From the NCBI GenBank assembly GCA_934133115.1, contig CAKPAV010000024.1, positions 1 to 11,615 on the forward strand: DNA of 11,615 bases. The letters are read 5' to 3'. Source of the DNA: an uncultured Bacilli bacterium (lineage in GTDB: Bacteria > Bacillota_I > Bacilli_A > RFN20 > CAG-826). Both the position numbers and the translations under genes were made by a program. The notes beneath the pieces are model-generated. The model saw nothing but the letters and a program-made list of their open reading frames with translations. It ran no database searches and had not been told where the DNA came from. Of the stretch, positions 1-7,263 are shown in pieces; within the stretch, counting starts at the first letter, position 1; the number at the start of each line of letters is the position of its first letter.

Positions 1-765
1 GTATTAACAGATAGCATAATCGTAAAATACTATGTTAGCCTTGATTCTTCTATTACAAAAGCTACTGCAACTTTTGAAAGCGAAACTGGTCTTCTAAATA
101 GCAAAACAGTTGAAGGTAATAAAGTAGATGATAAATGGGAATTCGTTTACGATGAAGTTACTCCACAATATATTGGCGCTAGTTTTTCTATTAAAGTAAA
201 TGACCAATTAGTGGGTTCTAATTATAGTGTTTTATCATATTTAAATGAAATTATTAATGGTTCACACTCAGAAGCATATAAAAGAGTTGCAAAAGATCTG
301 GTTTATTATGGAGAAGCCGCAAATGCATACTTAACTGGTGGAGAAGTTAGGGCTTTACCAGGTACAGCTTACACAAATGAAGATAAAATGAGTTTATCTA
401 CCAAATTTGCTGATGACACTCAAATTTATAGCGCCACTATAAAATTCGACTCACTTCCAGCAATGAGTTTTGGTTTTAAAAAAGCAAGTGACACCGCTAC
501 TATTACTATTGAAGGAAATGATGTAACTTCTGAACTTATTTATGATGAAACAGGAATTTATACTTATACACTTACTGGTATTTACGCGCTTGATTTTAAT
601 AAACAATATACTGTTACATTAAAAGATGGCAATAATACTCAAACACTTAAATATTCTATTAATGATTACGTTGCTCGTATGCAAAATAGTAATAACGAAG
701 CAATGAAAACACTTGCTAAATCACTATATTGTTATGGTGCTGGAGCAAAAACTCTTAAAGATTAT
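1..765 (+). repeat. Two copies of a ~110-125 residue protein module within gene 1
   Basis: Copy 1 covers about 1-333 (its start is probably outside the window) and copy 2 about 394-765. Both show beta strands, a V.GN or EGN.V turn, a Y-D-E element, a strand ending K.N or KDGN, then YS(V/I)..Y(L/V)..(I/M)-N-(G/S) and a helix with the pattern A-K-(D/S)-L-(V/Y)-Y-G-(E/A)-(A/G)-A. The copies are diverged at the protein level, so this is an old duplication and not a DNA repeat. Confidence 0.6.
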
Positions 766-1797
766 CAAACAAATGGATATCTTATTATTAAAGAACCAAC
801 ATATAAAGAAACAGGAACTGCAATTATCAACGATAAAGAAGTTACTCTTCCTATTCTTAATGCGAGTAACTATAGTTATGCACAAAAAGCTGAAGATGGT
901 AGCGAATATAAATATAACAATGGTAAAGCAGGTGTAGCTTATTTCACACACAAGGAATATAGTAAAATTGTATTTACGAAAGAAATAAGTGCTGATACTC
1001 TTACATTTAGTTGGACTGATTATAACAACGTCGATATTAACTGGCGTCTTGCAAAAAAAGAAATTACTGGTGCATATATTGATGGCGTTTACGTTCTAAC
1101 CATTAATGAAAATACTACTGCACCTAATCTTTCAATGCTTAATAGTAATGCACTGCCTTCTTTAAAAATCACTGGTAATGCAATATTAGAAATAAATCAA
1201 CTTGCTTCAAAACTCGATAGTTTGATTATTGAAAACGGCAATTTTAAAATTGATGATTTAACTGTTAACAATTTAACTTTAAGAGGTAAAGATGCTAGTA
1301 TTGAAACATCAAAATTTATTGCCAATAAATTAATAATAGATGGCGCAAATTATATCTCTAATAGTTCTATATCAGCAGATAATATTGATGTGATTAATGA
1401 AGGTACTTTAACAGTAAATGGGTCAATTAAAACAACTAATTTGCTAGTGGAAAACGGAAGTACATTAAAAGTAACAGCCACAAATAATGATGCTATTATT
1501 GTTACAAATAAAGGAAATTTACAATTATTTGGTAATGTAACCATTACTGCTGCAAGTGGAAAAACAGGTATTTGTTTTGATAATCCAGAATCCGCTCTTT
1601 ATTTAAAAGATACAAGTAGAGTTACTGTTTCTGGGGGAGCATTTACTATTGGACACTTTAGTACTAGTAATTCTGCTAAAGTATATTATCCAAAAAATGC
1701 CACTATTGCTAATAATAAAATAACTTCCGCAGATGGCAACGTATTACTTTCTTATGGAAATACTTGTAAAATAACATTTGAACAAGAAAATAATTAA
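1..1797 (+). CDS. Surface protein with duplicated N-terminal module and solenoid-like C-terminus (5' partial)
   Basis: The reading frame is open from base 1, so the gene starts left of the window. The GTG at 211 is an internal valine codon without a ribosome-binding site. The 598 visible residues begin with two related modules (about 1-111 and 132-255). Each is a beta-rich stretch ending in an amphipathic segment, YSVLSYLNEI...YYGEAANAYL and YSINDYVARM...YGAGAKTL. I recognise this pattern from large surface proteins of gut Firmicutes but cannot give it a reliable family name. A linker follows (motifs EPTYKETG, TLPILN, FTHKE), then about 230 residues of short alternating strands rich in Asn, Thr, Ile and Gly (such as LTVNGSIKTTN and LLVENGSTLK), which suggests a beta-solenoid. 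There is no LPXTG motif, C-terminal membrane segment or catalytic motif. An N-terminal anchor, as in gene 3, is likely but not visible. The last 117 residues are paralogous to the end of gene 3. A double TAA closes it, 29 bases before the GH3 gene. Function is unknown; substrate binding or wall association is inference. Confidence 0.85.
   Translation, partial: VLTDSIIVKYYVSLDSSITKATATFESETGLLNSKTVEGNKVDDKWEFVYDEVTPQYIGASFSIKVNDQLVGSNYSVLSYLNEIINGSHSEAYKRVAKDLVYYGEAANAYLTGGEVRALPGTAYTNEDKMSLSTKFADDTQIYSATIKFDSLPAMSFGFKKASDTATITIEGNDVTSELIYDETGIYTYTLTGIYALDFNKQYTVTLKDGNNTQTLKYSINDYVARMQNSNNEAMKTLAKSLYCYGAGAKTLKDYQTNGYLIIKEPTYKETGTAIINDKEVTLPILNASNYSYAQKAEDGSEYKYNNGKAGVAYFTHKEYSKIVFTKEISADTLTFSWTDYNNVDINWRLAKKEITGAYIDGVYVLTINENTTAPNLSMLNSNALPSLKITGNAILEINQLASKLDSLIIENGNFKIDDLTVNNLTLRGKDASIETSKFIANKLIIDGANYISNSSISADNIDVINEGTLTVNGSIKTTNLLVENGSTLKVTATNNDAIIVTNKGNLQLFGNVTITAASGKTGICFDNPESALYLKDTSRVTVSGGAFTIGHFSTSNSAKVYYPKNATIANNKITSADGNVLLSYGNTCKITFEQENN
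1441..1791 (+). repeat. C-terminal solenoid repeat, copy 1 (paralogous to 6545-6895)
   Basis: The 117 codons here, from LLVENGSTLK to the end of gene 1, align without gaps to the last 117 codons of gene 3. By hand count about 82 positions are identical. The core SAKVYYPKNATIANNKIT is identical in both. At DNA level bases 1662-1691 equal 6766-6795 exactly (30 bases), while synonymous changes occur on both sides. This indicates a fairly recent duplication or gene conversion with selection for the protein sequence. Confidence 0.9.
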
Positions 1798-1812
1798 TAA
1801 AAACAAAACTTC

Positions 1813-1820
1813 AAAGGAGA
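1813..1820 (+). promoter_or_regulatory. Ribosome-binding site for the GH3 gene
   Basis: AAAGGAGA lies six bases before the ATG at 1827. It fixes the start of the GH3 protein and falls in the 29-base gap after gene 1, which supports co-transcription with no internal terminator. Confidence 0.8.
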
Positions 1821-1826
1821 AATTTC

Positions 1827-4800
1827 ATGGATTTTAAAGATAAACTTCATAGTGTTATAAAGAAAAAAGGTTTTACATCATTAACAATTAAATATGTTGC
1901 AAGCATTGCTATGGTTACAATACTTGCCGTTGGAACAAAAATTGCATTCTTTTATGAGCCAGAGATAAATAGTTTGCTTGTTCAACCAATTGTTGATAAA
2001 ACCGAATTAGAACAAACATCAGTTAAAGGACAAAAAATGTCTGCTTCTATTGTAGAAGAGGGCAGTGTTCTTTTAAAAAATGACAATAATACTCTTCCAT
2101 TAAACAAAGAAAACACACCAAAAGTAAATGTTTTTGGTTGGCATTCCATTGACTGGATCTATGGCACTGGTGGCGACCAAGTCGGTTCTGGAGGCGTTTT
2201 ACCCGAAGATGATGATTTTAGCAAAAATATAGATTTATATGATGCTCTTGATGATTATGGTGTCGAATATAATAGAGACTTATACGATATGTATCATAAT
2301 TACTTTAAACCATTCTATTTAGGTCGAGGATTAAAAGTTGGCAAAATTAATGATTCCAATTATCTTGTAGAACCAGATATTAATGACAAAAATTATTATT
2401 CTGATACTCTTCTTAATGATGCAAAAAGTTATTCTGATACTGCAATAATGGTTATTTCTCGTTTATGTGGTGAAGGTGGCAGTAACCCTACTAATCAACC
2501 TAAAGAAGGTCCAAAAGGTAAAACAACAGACAATAGTCGTCATTACCTTGAACTTTCTACCGAAGAAGAATCATTATTAACTTATCTTGGTGCAAATTTT
2601 GAAAATGTAATTGTTTTGATTAACAATTGTAATCAAATGGAATTAGGATTACTTGAGACTATTCCAGGAATTGATGCTTGTATGTATGTTGGTTATACTG
2701 GGACACGTGGCGCTATTTCATTACCAAAATTATTATATGGAGATGCTACTCCATCTGGAAGATTAGTGGATACTTTTGCTTATGATTTATACACTAATCC
2801 ATCAGTAATTTGGAATACACCTATATGGTCTTCAACTGATGGTAGTTATTTAGATAAAGTTGCAGGTATTTATATCGGATATAAATGGTATGAAACTGCT
2901 GATGCAATGGGAATGTGGACTGCCGCAAATGGATATGAAAAAGGCTATGAAGGTGTTGTTCAATATCCATTTGGGCATGGGCTTTCTTATACTGATTTTG
3001 AATGGACTATAGATGATATCAAAGTTGATGATGTAAGTGTTAGTAAAGGTGCCGCAATTAAAGAAGATTCTAAAATTGAATTTACTGTTACTGTTAAAAA
3101 TATCGGCGAAATAAAAGGCAAAGATGTTGTCGAAATATTCGGAACTGCTCCTTATATTAACGGTGAAATTGAAAAGAGTTCTGTTGAACTTGTAGCTTAT
3201 GGTAAAACTAATGAAATTGAACCAGGTGCAAGTGAAACTATTAAAATAACTGTTGATATGTATGATATCGCTTCTTATGATTGCTATGACAAAAATAACA
3301 ATGGACATAAAGGTTATGAGCTTGATAAAGGCGAATATGTCTTTAAACTTTCTAAAAACTGTCACATTGTAAATCAAGTTAACTATAAAGGCACAGTTGA
3401 AAAAGGCGAATTTAATTTCAATCTTGCTGAAACAAAAAGTATTGATAAAGATCCTGTTACAAAACAAACAGTAAAAAATCTTTTCACTGGCAAAGATACA
3501 ATTGATATGGTTCCAATTGATGATACTACTGATACATTTGATCCAAAAATTCCTTGGCTTACACGTAGTAAATTTTCTACTCCTAGTGAACTATTATCAC
3601 TTCGTAAAAACTATAATCGTGAAAGAAACCCTATACTTAAAGGATATGATAAAAAATCTTATGCAAGATGGACTGAATGGGATAATCAAACAGTTGATAA
3701 ATTCGGTAATGAAGTTAATCAAACTAAACCTACATGGGGTGCAACAGGCGATAAAATGCTTGCCAAAAATGGTATTATCACTGAATTAGGTAAAAAACTG
3801 GGTGCCGATTTTAATGCACCTGAATGGGAAGAAGTTTTAAATCAAGTCACTTTCCAAGAAGCACTTAATGTAATGAATCGTTACTATGGATCAAAAAGTA
3901 TTGATTCAGTAGGTAAACCTGCTTTACAAGATTATGATGGTCCTTCTCAAATAAAAGGATATAATGGCGCTCCTCGTGGAACAGGATATCCATCAATGGT
4001 TGTTTTAGCTCAAGCTTGGAATCAAAAACTTGCTTATGAATATGGCCAATCATTTGGTGAAGATATGATATCAGTAAATGTTCCTGGACTTTGGGGATTT
4101 GCTTGCGATTTACATATTGATGCATTCTTTGGAAGAAATAATGAATCTCCTTCTGAAGATGCTTTCCTTGCTGGAACTGTTATGGCTAAAGCTGTAAAAG
4201 GAATTAATACTCGTGGAAGATATACATTCCTTAAACATTTTGCAGTTTATAACGCATACTGTGATCAAACATATATGAGTGAACAAACTCTAAGAGAAAC
4301 TCATCTTAAAGCATTTAGAAAAGCGTTCGTAGATGGCGGAGCTCTTGGTGCAATGACTAGTTATCAATCAGTTGGTGCTGAACAATCTAACTATTCTGAA
4401 GCATTAATATCTGGTGTTCTTAGAAAAGAATGGCAATTTAAAGGCGCTATTACAACAGATGCTAGTGCAGGAGCAGACTATCAATTTGAAGGATTGGTTC
4501 GTTGTGGTGGAAACTTTGGTATGAATGTTGCACTTGGTGTAACTGGTATGAAATATTCAGAAACTGAAACAACAGGTAGAATGCAAAATAGAATGAGAGA
4601 ATCAGTCCATGAAATTTTATATATGTGGCTACGTGCAGATTACAATGCAAGAACATATCAGGAAAGTGGAGAAACTGATGGAAAATATATTTCTTCTACT
4701 TCGATTAACTCATGGGTTTGGTGGAAACCATTCTTAATCTCTGTTGATGCTGTCGTCGGCTGTGTAATCTTATATTGGCTAATAAGCGCAACAACAGGAT

Positions 4801-4832
4801 TTATTGAAAAGAACAAGGAGGAAAATAACTAA
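1827..4832 (+). CDS. Membrane-anchored, domain-inverted family 3 glycoside hydrolase (beta-glucosidase-like)
   Basis: This 1001-residue enzyme probably removes terminal beta-linked sugars from glycans at the outer membrane face by a retaining mechanism. The order is inverted relative to most GH3 enzymes. The alpha/beta sandwich normally second comes first (about 68-320, EEGSVLLKNDNNTLPL); then the fibronectin-III-like domain (about 380-515, entered by YPFGHGLSYTDFEW); then the TIM barrel (about 665-920). The same inversion is known in Ruminococcus albus and Butyrivibrio beta-glucosidases. Visible catalytic elements are D878 in AITTDAS (nucleophile), E216 in SRLCGEGGS (probable acid/base), D704 in YDGP, R770 in GRNNE, and K803-H804 in LKHF. 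Ile764 replaces an Arg common in the family. Transmembrane segments at about 24-43 and 969-991, with Lys-rich outer flanks, predict both ends inside and the catalytic part outside. Substrate specificity cannot be read from sequence; beta-xylosidase or N-acetylglucosaminidase activity is possible. The stop overlaps the next start (TAATG). Confidence 0.93.
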   Translation: MDFKDKLHSVIKKKGFTSLTIKYVASIAMVTILAVGTKIAFFYEPEINSLLVQPIVDKTELEQTSVKGQKMSASIVEEGSVLLKNDNNTLPLNKENTPKVNVFGWHSIDWIYGTGGDQVGSGGVLPEDDDFSKNIDLYDALDDYGVEYNRDLYDMYHNYFKPFYLGRGLKVGKINDSNYLVEPDINDKNYYSDTLLNDAKSYSDTAIMVISRLCGEGGSNPTNQPKEGPKGKTTDNSRHYLELSTEEESLLTYLGANFENVIVLINNCNQMELGLLETIPGIDACMYVGYTGTRGAISLPKLLYGDATPSGRLVDTFAYDLYTNPSVIWNTPIWSSTDGSYLDKVAGIYIGYKWYETADAMGMWTAANGYEKGYEGVVQYPFGHGLSYTDFEWTIDDIKVDDVSVSKGAAIKEDSKIEFTVTVKNIGEIKGKDVVEIFGTAPYINGEIEKSSVELVAYGKTNEIEPGASETIKITVDMYDIASYDCYDKNNNGHKGYELDKGEYVFKLSKNCHIVNQVNYKGTVEKGEFNFNLAETKSIDKDPVTKQTVKNLFTGKDTIDMVPIDDTTDTFDPKIPWLTRSKFSTPSELLSLRKNYNRERNPILKGYDKKSYARWTEWDNQTVDKFGNEVNQTKPTWGATGDKMLAKNGIITELGKKLGADFNAPEWEEVLNQVTFQEALNVMNRYYGSKSIDSVGKPALQDYDGPSQIKGYNGAPRGTGYPSMVVLAQAWNQKLAYEYGQSFGEDMISVNVPGLWGFACDLHIDAFFGRNNESPSEDAFLAGTVMAKAVKGINTRGRYTFLKHFAVYNAYCDQTYMSEQTLRETHLKAFRKAFVDGGALGAMTSYQSVGAEQSNYSEALISGVLRKEWQFKGAITTDASAGADYQFEGLVRCGGNFGMNVALGVTGMKYSETETTGRMQNRMRESVHEILYMWLRADYNARTYQESGETDGKYISSTSINSWVWWKPFLISVDAVVGCVILYWLISATTGFIEKNKEENN
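4815..4821 (+). promoter_or_regulatory. Ribosome-binding site for gene 3, inside the end of the GH3 gene
   Basis: AAGGAGG is ten bases before the ATG at 4832 and lies within the last codons of the GH3 gene. With the TAATG stop/start overlap at 4830-4834 this predicts translational coupling of the hydrolase and gene 3. Confidence 0.8.
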
Positions 4833-6898
4833 TGGCAAACAATGTTAAAAATAAAAAACGTTCAAAAGGTTTCTTTATTCGTTTAATTAGTGGCATATCT
4901 CTTGCTTTAATTGCGGTTACCACTACTGTTTCAGTTATGGTTCCTTCGTATGTTAAATGGAAAAATTATTATGATGATGTTATGGCAGAAAAAGCCGAAA
5001 GAGAGCGTCTAAATGCTTTACCATTAGAATTTCTTGGTATTTCTGCCGAACTTGATAAAAAAATAAAGTATTACGATAATGAGACCGCTGATCCAGAAAA
5101 AAGCGATTTTGTAGTGAGAGCTAATTTCACAGAAAAAGGTAAAGATTTTTCTAAAAGAGTATCTGCAGATGATTATGAGATGACTGTACCTGAAGATTTT
5201 GCTAAAAAAGGTGGAACAATCAAATTCACTTATACTTATACACCAGAAAAGAAAGATGGAGAAACTGAAACTCTAGAATCTATTACCAAAGAAACAGAGT
5301 TAACAATCACGCTTATTGAACCAGATGAAACTGTGTTTAAAATCGTAAAAATGCCAACATTTAGTGAGGCTGGTTATGCCGAAAATATTAAAGGGGTAAA
5401 GAAAAATCTTGAGCCTTTAAATTTAACAGATTATGATTACGAAGAAAAAGCTAGTGTTTCTATAGTTAAATTTACGCATAAAGCATCTGGAGTTGTCATT
5501 AAAAAGGCAATAACAGATAATTTAATGATTAGCAGTTATACTGGTGTAAGAAAAGATTATAATAATGTCAATTGTCACTTTGCTAATGATATAGAAGGAT
5601 TAAAAATTGCTTTTATTGATAATGCATTTACTTTAACCGCTGAAGGCGATCAAGCAGTTTCTGTTGGTTCTATTGATGGTACAAACACCGCTATTGAATT
5701 TAAAACAGGTGAATTTTCTATAAATGGAACAATAACTGCTGATAAATTAATATTAAAATCCAATACCAAACTTAACGTTACTGGAAAAATCACATCCAAT
5801 AATATGCTTGCCGAGAAAGATAGTGAATTGAATATTAATTTTCTTAATGCTGGTTGGTACAATGGTATTACTATTGGGGAAAATGGTTTAATTCGATTAT
5901 ATGGTAAAGCTAAATTCACGGGTATGGGAGAAAATACCGCTATTGAATTAGGAGGAGGAGCATCCTTATCATTAAATGCTGATAGTAGATTAGTTGGTGA
6001 AAATTGTCGATTCTTTTTAGGAACATTTGTTGCAAATAAGGATGGCTTAAAACTAGGCTATTTCCGCATTCCTGAAGATAGTGTTGTAAAAGATGGAAAT
6101 TATTATGTTGGTGAAAATTGTATTTTAGATCTTAGCAATTGCGGAAATAAATACTTCTGCAATATTGAAACAAGAAAAGTAAGCGATAAATACATGTTAA
6201 TCACTGCCCCAGATACCATAAATCCAGGTGTTGCTCAAGATCCTGAAGGTAATAATATTACACTTCCTATTCTTAATTTTAATGACTATAATGCCAAATT
6301 CAGTGGTAAAAATTTAACATTTATTCATAAAGAAACAAGTATTGATGTTGATTTATCATTTGAAAAAGTTAGTGAATTGAAAATTGATGGTCTTACCATT
6401 AATTACTCTGAAGATTCCGGATATAAGTTTACAATTGATGAGAATAAAGCCATTGAAATAACTGGTAATTTCTCAACAGATTCACTTACAATTAGTGGAA
6501 AAGGATCAATTTCAATAACTGGTTCATTAAGTATTGCAAAATTATTACTTGTTGAAAGTGAAAGTACTTTAAAAGTCACATCAACAAATAGTGACGCAAT
6601 TAGAGTAGAAGCAGATGCAAACGTAAAATTATTTGGTACAGTTGTAATTAATGTTGCAGCAGGAAAAACGGGTATTTGGTTTGCTACTGCAACTTCAGCT
6701 ATTTATCTAGTAGAAACTAGTAGAGTTACAATTTCTGGTGGATCGTTTACTATTGGTCACTTTAATACTAGTAATTCTGCTAAAGTATATTATCCTAAAA
6801 ATGCCACTATCGCAAATAATAAAATTACTTCTGTAGAAGGTAACATATTACTTTCTTATGGAAATCTTTGTAAAATAGATTTCGTTGCGGAAATGTAA
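4832..6898 (+). CDS. Single-pass membrane protein with Ig-like region and two solenoid modules
   Basis: This is a 688-residue protein with no enzyme motif. A Lys/Arg-rich N-terminus is followed by a transmembrane segment (about 14-40) without an obvious cleavage site, so the protein is probably anchored with its bulk outside. A short charged helix (about 44-62) leads to a beta-rich stretch (about 62-163, EFLGISAELDKK...FVVRANFTEKG...ELTITL) that resembles bacterial Ig-like domains. Two related modules follow, about 168-449 and 452-688. Each starts with a P-T-type header ending in Gly, then an L-P-I-L-N or L-E-P-L-N motif, an F-T/I-H-K motif, and a series of short strands typical of a beta-solenoid. 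The second module matches the end of gene 1 closely; the first is more diverged. Translation is coupled to the GH3 gene upstream, and a terminator follows 24 bases after the stop. A role in holding glycan or wall polymer near the hydrolase is inference; the function is unknown. Confidence 0.88.
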   Translation: MANNVKNKKRSKGFFIRLISGISLALIAVTTTVSVMVPSYVKWKNYYDDVMAEKAERERLNALPLEFLGISAELDKKIKYYDNETADPEKSDFVVRANFTEKGKDFSKRVSADDYEMTVPEDFAKKGGTIKFTYTYTPEKKDGETETLESITKETELTITLIEPDETVFKIVKMPTFSEAGYAENIKGVKKNLEPLNLTDYDYEEKASVSIVKFTHKASGVVIKKAITDNLMISSYTGVRKDYNNVNCHFANDIEGLKIAFIDNAFTLTAEGDQAVSVGSIDGTNTAIEFKTGEFSINGTITADKLILKSNTKLNVTGKITSNNMLAEKDSELNINFLNAGWYNGITIGENGLIRLYGKAKFTGMGENTAIELGGGASLSLNADSRLVGENCRFFLGTFVANKDGLKLGYFRIPEDSVVKDGNYYVGENCILDLSNCGNKYFCNIETRKVSDKYMLITAPDTINPGVAQDPEGNNITLPILNFNDYNAKFSGKNLTFIHKETSIDVDLSFEKVSELKIDGLTINYSEDSGYKFTIDENKAIEITGNFSTDSLTISGKGSISITGSLSIAKLLLVESESTLKVTSTNSDAIRVEADANVKLFGTVVINVAAGKTGIWFATATSAIYLVETSRVTISGGSFTIGHFNTSNSAKVYYPKNATIANNKITSVEGNILLSYGNLCKIDFVAEM
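5333..6895 (+). repeat. Two tandem solenoid modules inside gene 3
   Basis: Module A spans about 5333-6178 and module B about 6185-6895. Shared landmarks in order are the headers MPTFSEAG and APDTINPG, the motifs LEPLNLTDYDY and LPILNFNDYN, the motifs FTHKA and FIHKE, and a similar strand series (IGENGLIRLYGKAKF against EADANVKLFGTVVI). Gene 1 carries a third copy from about residue 263 (EPTYKETG, TLPILNASNY, FTHKE). Identity between A and B is low, so they are recognised by motif order. Confidence 0.65.
6545..6895 (+). repeat. C-terminal solenoid repeat, copy 2 (paralogous to 1441-1791)
   Basis: These are the last 117 codons of gene 3, matching the end of gene 1 without gaps. The conserved half, from SRVTISGG to the end, is much more similar than the first half. 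Between the two copies lies the complete GH3 gene, so recombination between them could delete or duplicate it. Confidence 0.9.
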
Positions 6899-6921
6899 CA
6901 AATTATTATATTCTAATTTAT

Positions 6922-6959
6922 AGAATGCTTTGTGCTTTAACACATGGCATTCTTTTTTT
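6922..6959 (+). terminator. Rho-independent terminator after gene 3
   Basis: AGAATGC at 6922-6928 pairs perfectly with GCATTCT at 6947-6953. An inner stem TGTG/CACA (6931-6934 with 6941-6944) closes a six-base loop, CTTTAA. The hairpin runs directly into a T tract ending at 6959. It ends the operon that contains the GH3 gene. Confidence 0.9.
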
Positions 6960-7034
6960 GTAGAAAAAATAATTTTTTATTTGTGTATAAATAAGTATGC
7001 AAAAGTCAATTATTTCACTAAAATCATTTCATTT

Positions 7035-7063
7035 TTGATACTTTTTTATATGTGAAATATAAA
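7035..7063 (+). promoter_or_regulatory. Candidate distal sigma-A-type promoter
   Basis: TTGATA (7035-7040) and TATAAA (7058-7063) are 17 bases apart, each one mismatch from consensus. Use of this site would give gene 4 a leader of roughly 195 bases. In DNA this AT-rich, chance matches are common, so it ranks below the promoter at 7174-7202. Confidence 0.4.
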
Positions 7064-7120
7064 CAACGATTATTTCTAATTTTAAAAAGTAATATTTTTG
7101 GTAACATTTGGATAAAATTG

Positions 7121-7141
7121 TAAATAAATATTATTTATTTA
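7121..7141. repeat. Perfect 9-bp inverted repeat of pure A/T
   Basis: TAAATAAAT (7121-7129) and ATTTATTTA (7133-7141) are exact reverse complements around a three-base centre. It ends 32 bases upstream of the -35 of the main promoter, a position suitable for a regulator. The all-A/T composition makes coincidence quite possible. Confidence 0.35.
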
Positions 7142-7173
7142 ATCGCTTTAATTTGAACAAAACAACATATTTG

Positions 7174-7202
7174 TTGCAATAAAGTTAACTTATTGATATA
7201 AT
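7174..7202 (+). promoter_or_regulatory. Main promoter of the lipoprotein unit (extended -10)
   Basis: A perfect TATAAT (7197-7202) is preceded by TGA (7194-7196), giving the extended -10 motif TGnTATAAT. Seventeen bases upstream is TTGCAA (7174-7179), four of six matches to the -35 consensus. Transcription would start near 7209 and leave a leader of about 55 bases. The small inverted repeat CAACA-TATT-TGTTG (7163-7176) overlaps the -35. Confidence 0.75.
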
Positions 7203-7244
7203 TTCAAAAACGTTATTAAAATAATAATTTTAATTATATGCTTA

Positions 7245-7253
7245 AGAAAGGAG
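7245..7253 (+). promoter_or_regulatory. Ribosome-binding site for gene 4
   Basis: AGAAAGGAG lies ten bases before the ATG at 7264. It supports this start, which places a lipoprotein signal at the very N-terminus. Confidence 0.8.
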
Positions 7254-7263
7254 CTAGTATTTT

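Larger units (their letters stand above)
6899..7263. other. Intergenic region: terminator plus promoter region, no gene seen
   Basis: These 365 bases separate the two transcription units. The first 60 hold a Rho-independent terminator. The rest is very AT-rich and contains two promoter candidates, a pure A/T inverted repeat (7121-7141), a small CAACA/TGTTG inverted repeat (7163-7176) and the ribosome-binding site of gene 4. I found no convincing small ORF with a ribosome-binding site on either strand, and no tRNA or recognisable riboswitch. Confidence 0.7.

Noticed and set aside
211..213. GTG as the start of gene 1
   Set aside because: The frame is open to base 1 with matching protein composition, the module containing this codon begins upstream, and no ribosome-binding site precedes it.
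2850..3467. Minus-strand open frame of about 205 codons inside the GH3 gene
   Set aside because: It lies wholly opposite a strongly supported enzyme gene, its protein is a Phe/Ile/Asn-rich string without domains, and no ribosome-binding site or promoter was seen.
1827..4832. Possibility that the inverted domain order is a frameshift or assembly artefact
   Set aside because: A single uninterrupted frame covers all domains, the catalytic residues are intact, and the same order is known in other GH3 enzymes.
7201..7221. Possible catabolite-response (cre) element around AAAACGTT
   Set aside because: The central CG is present, but the flanking TG and CA of the cre consensus are missing.
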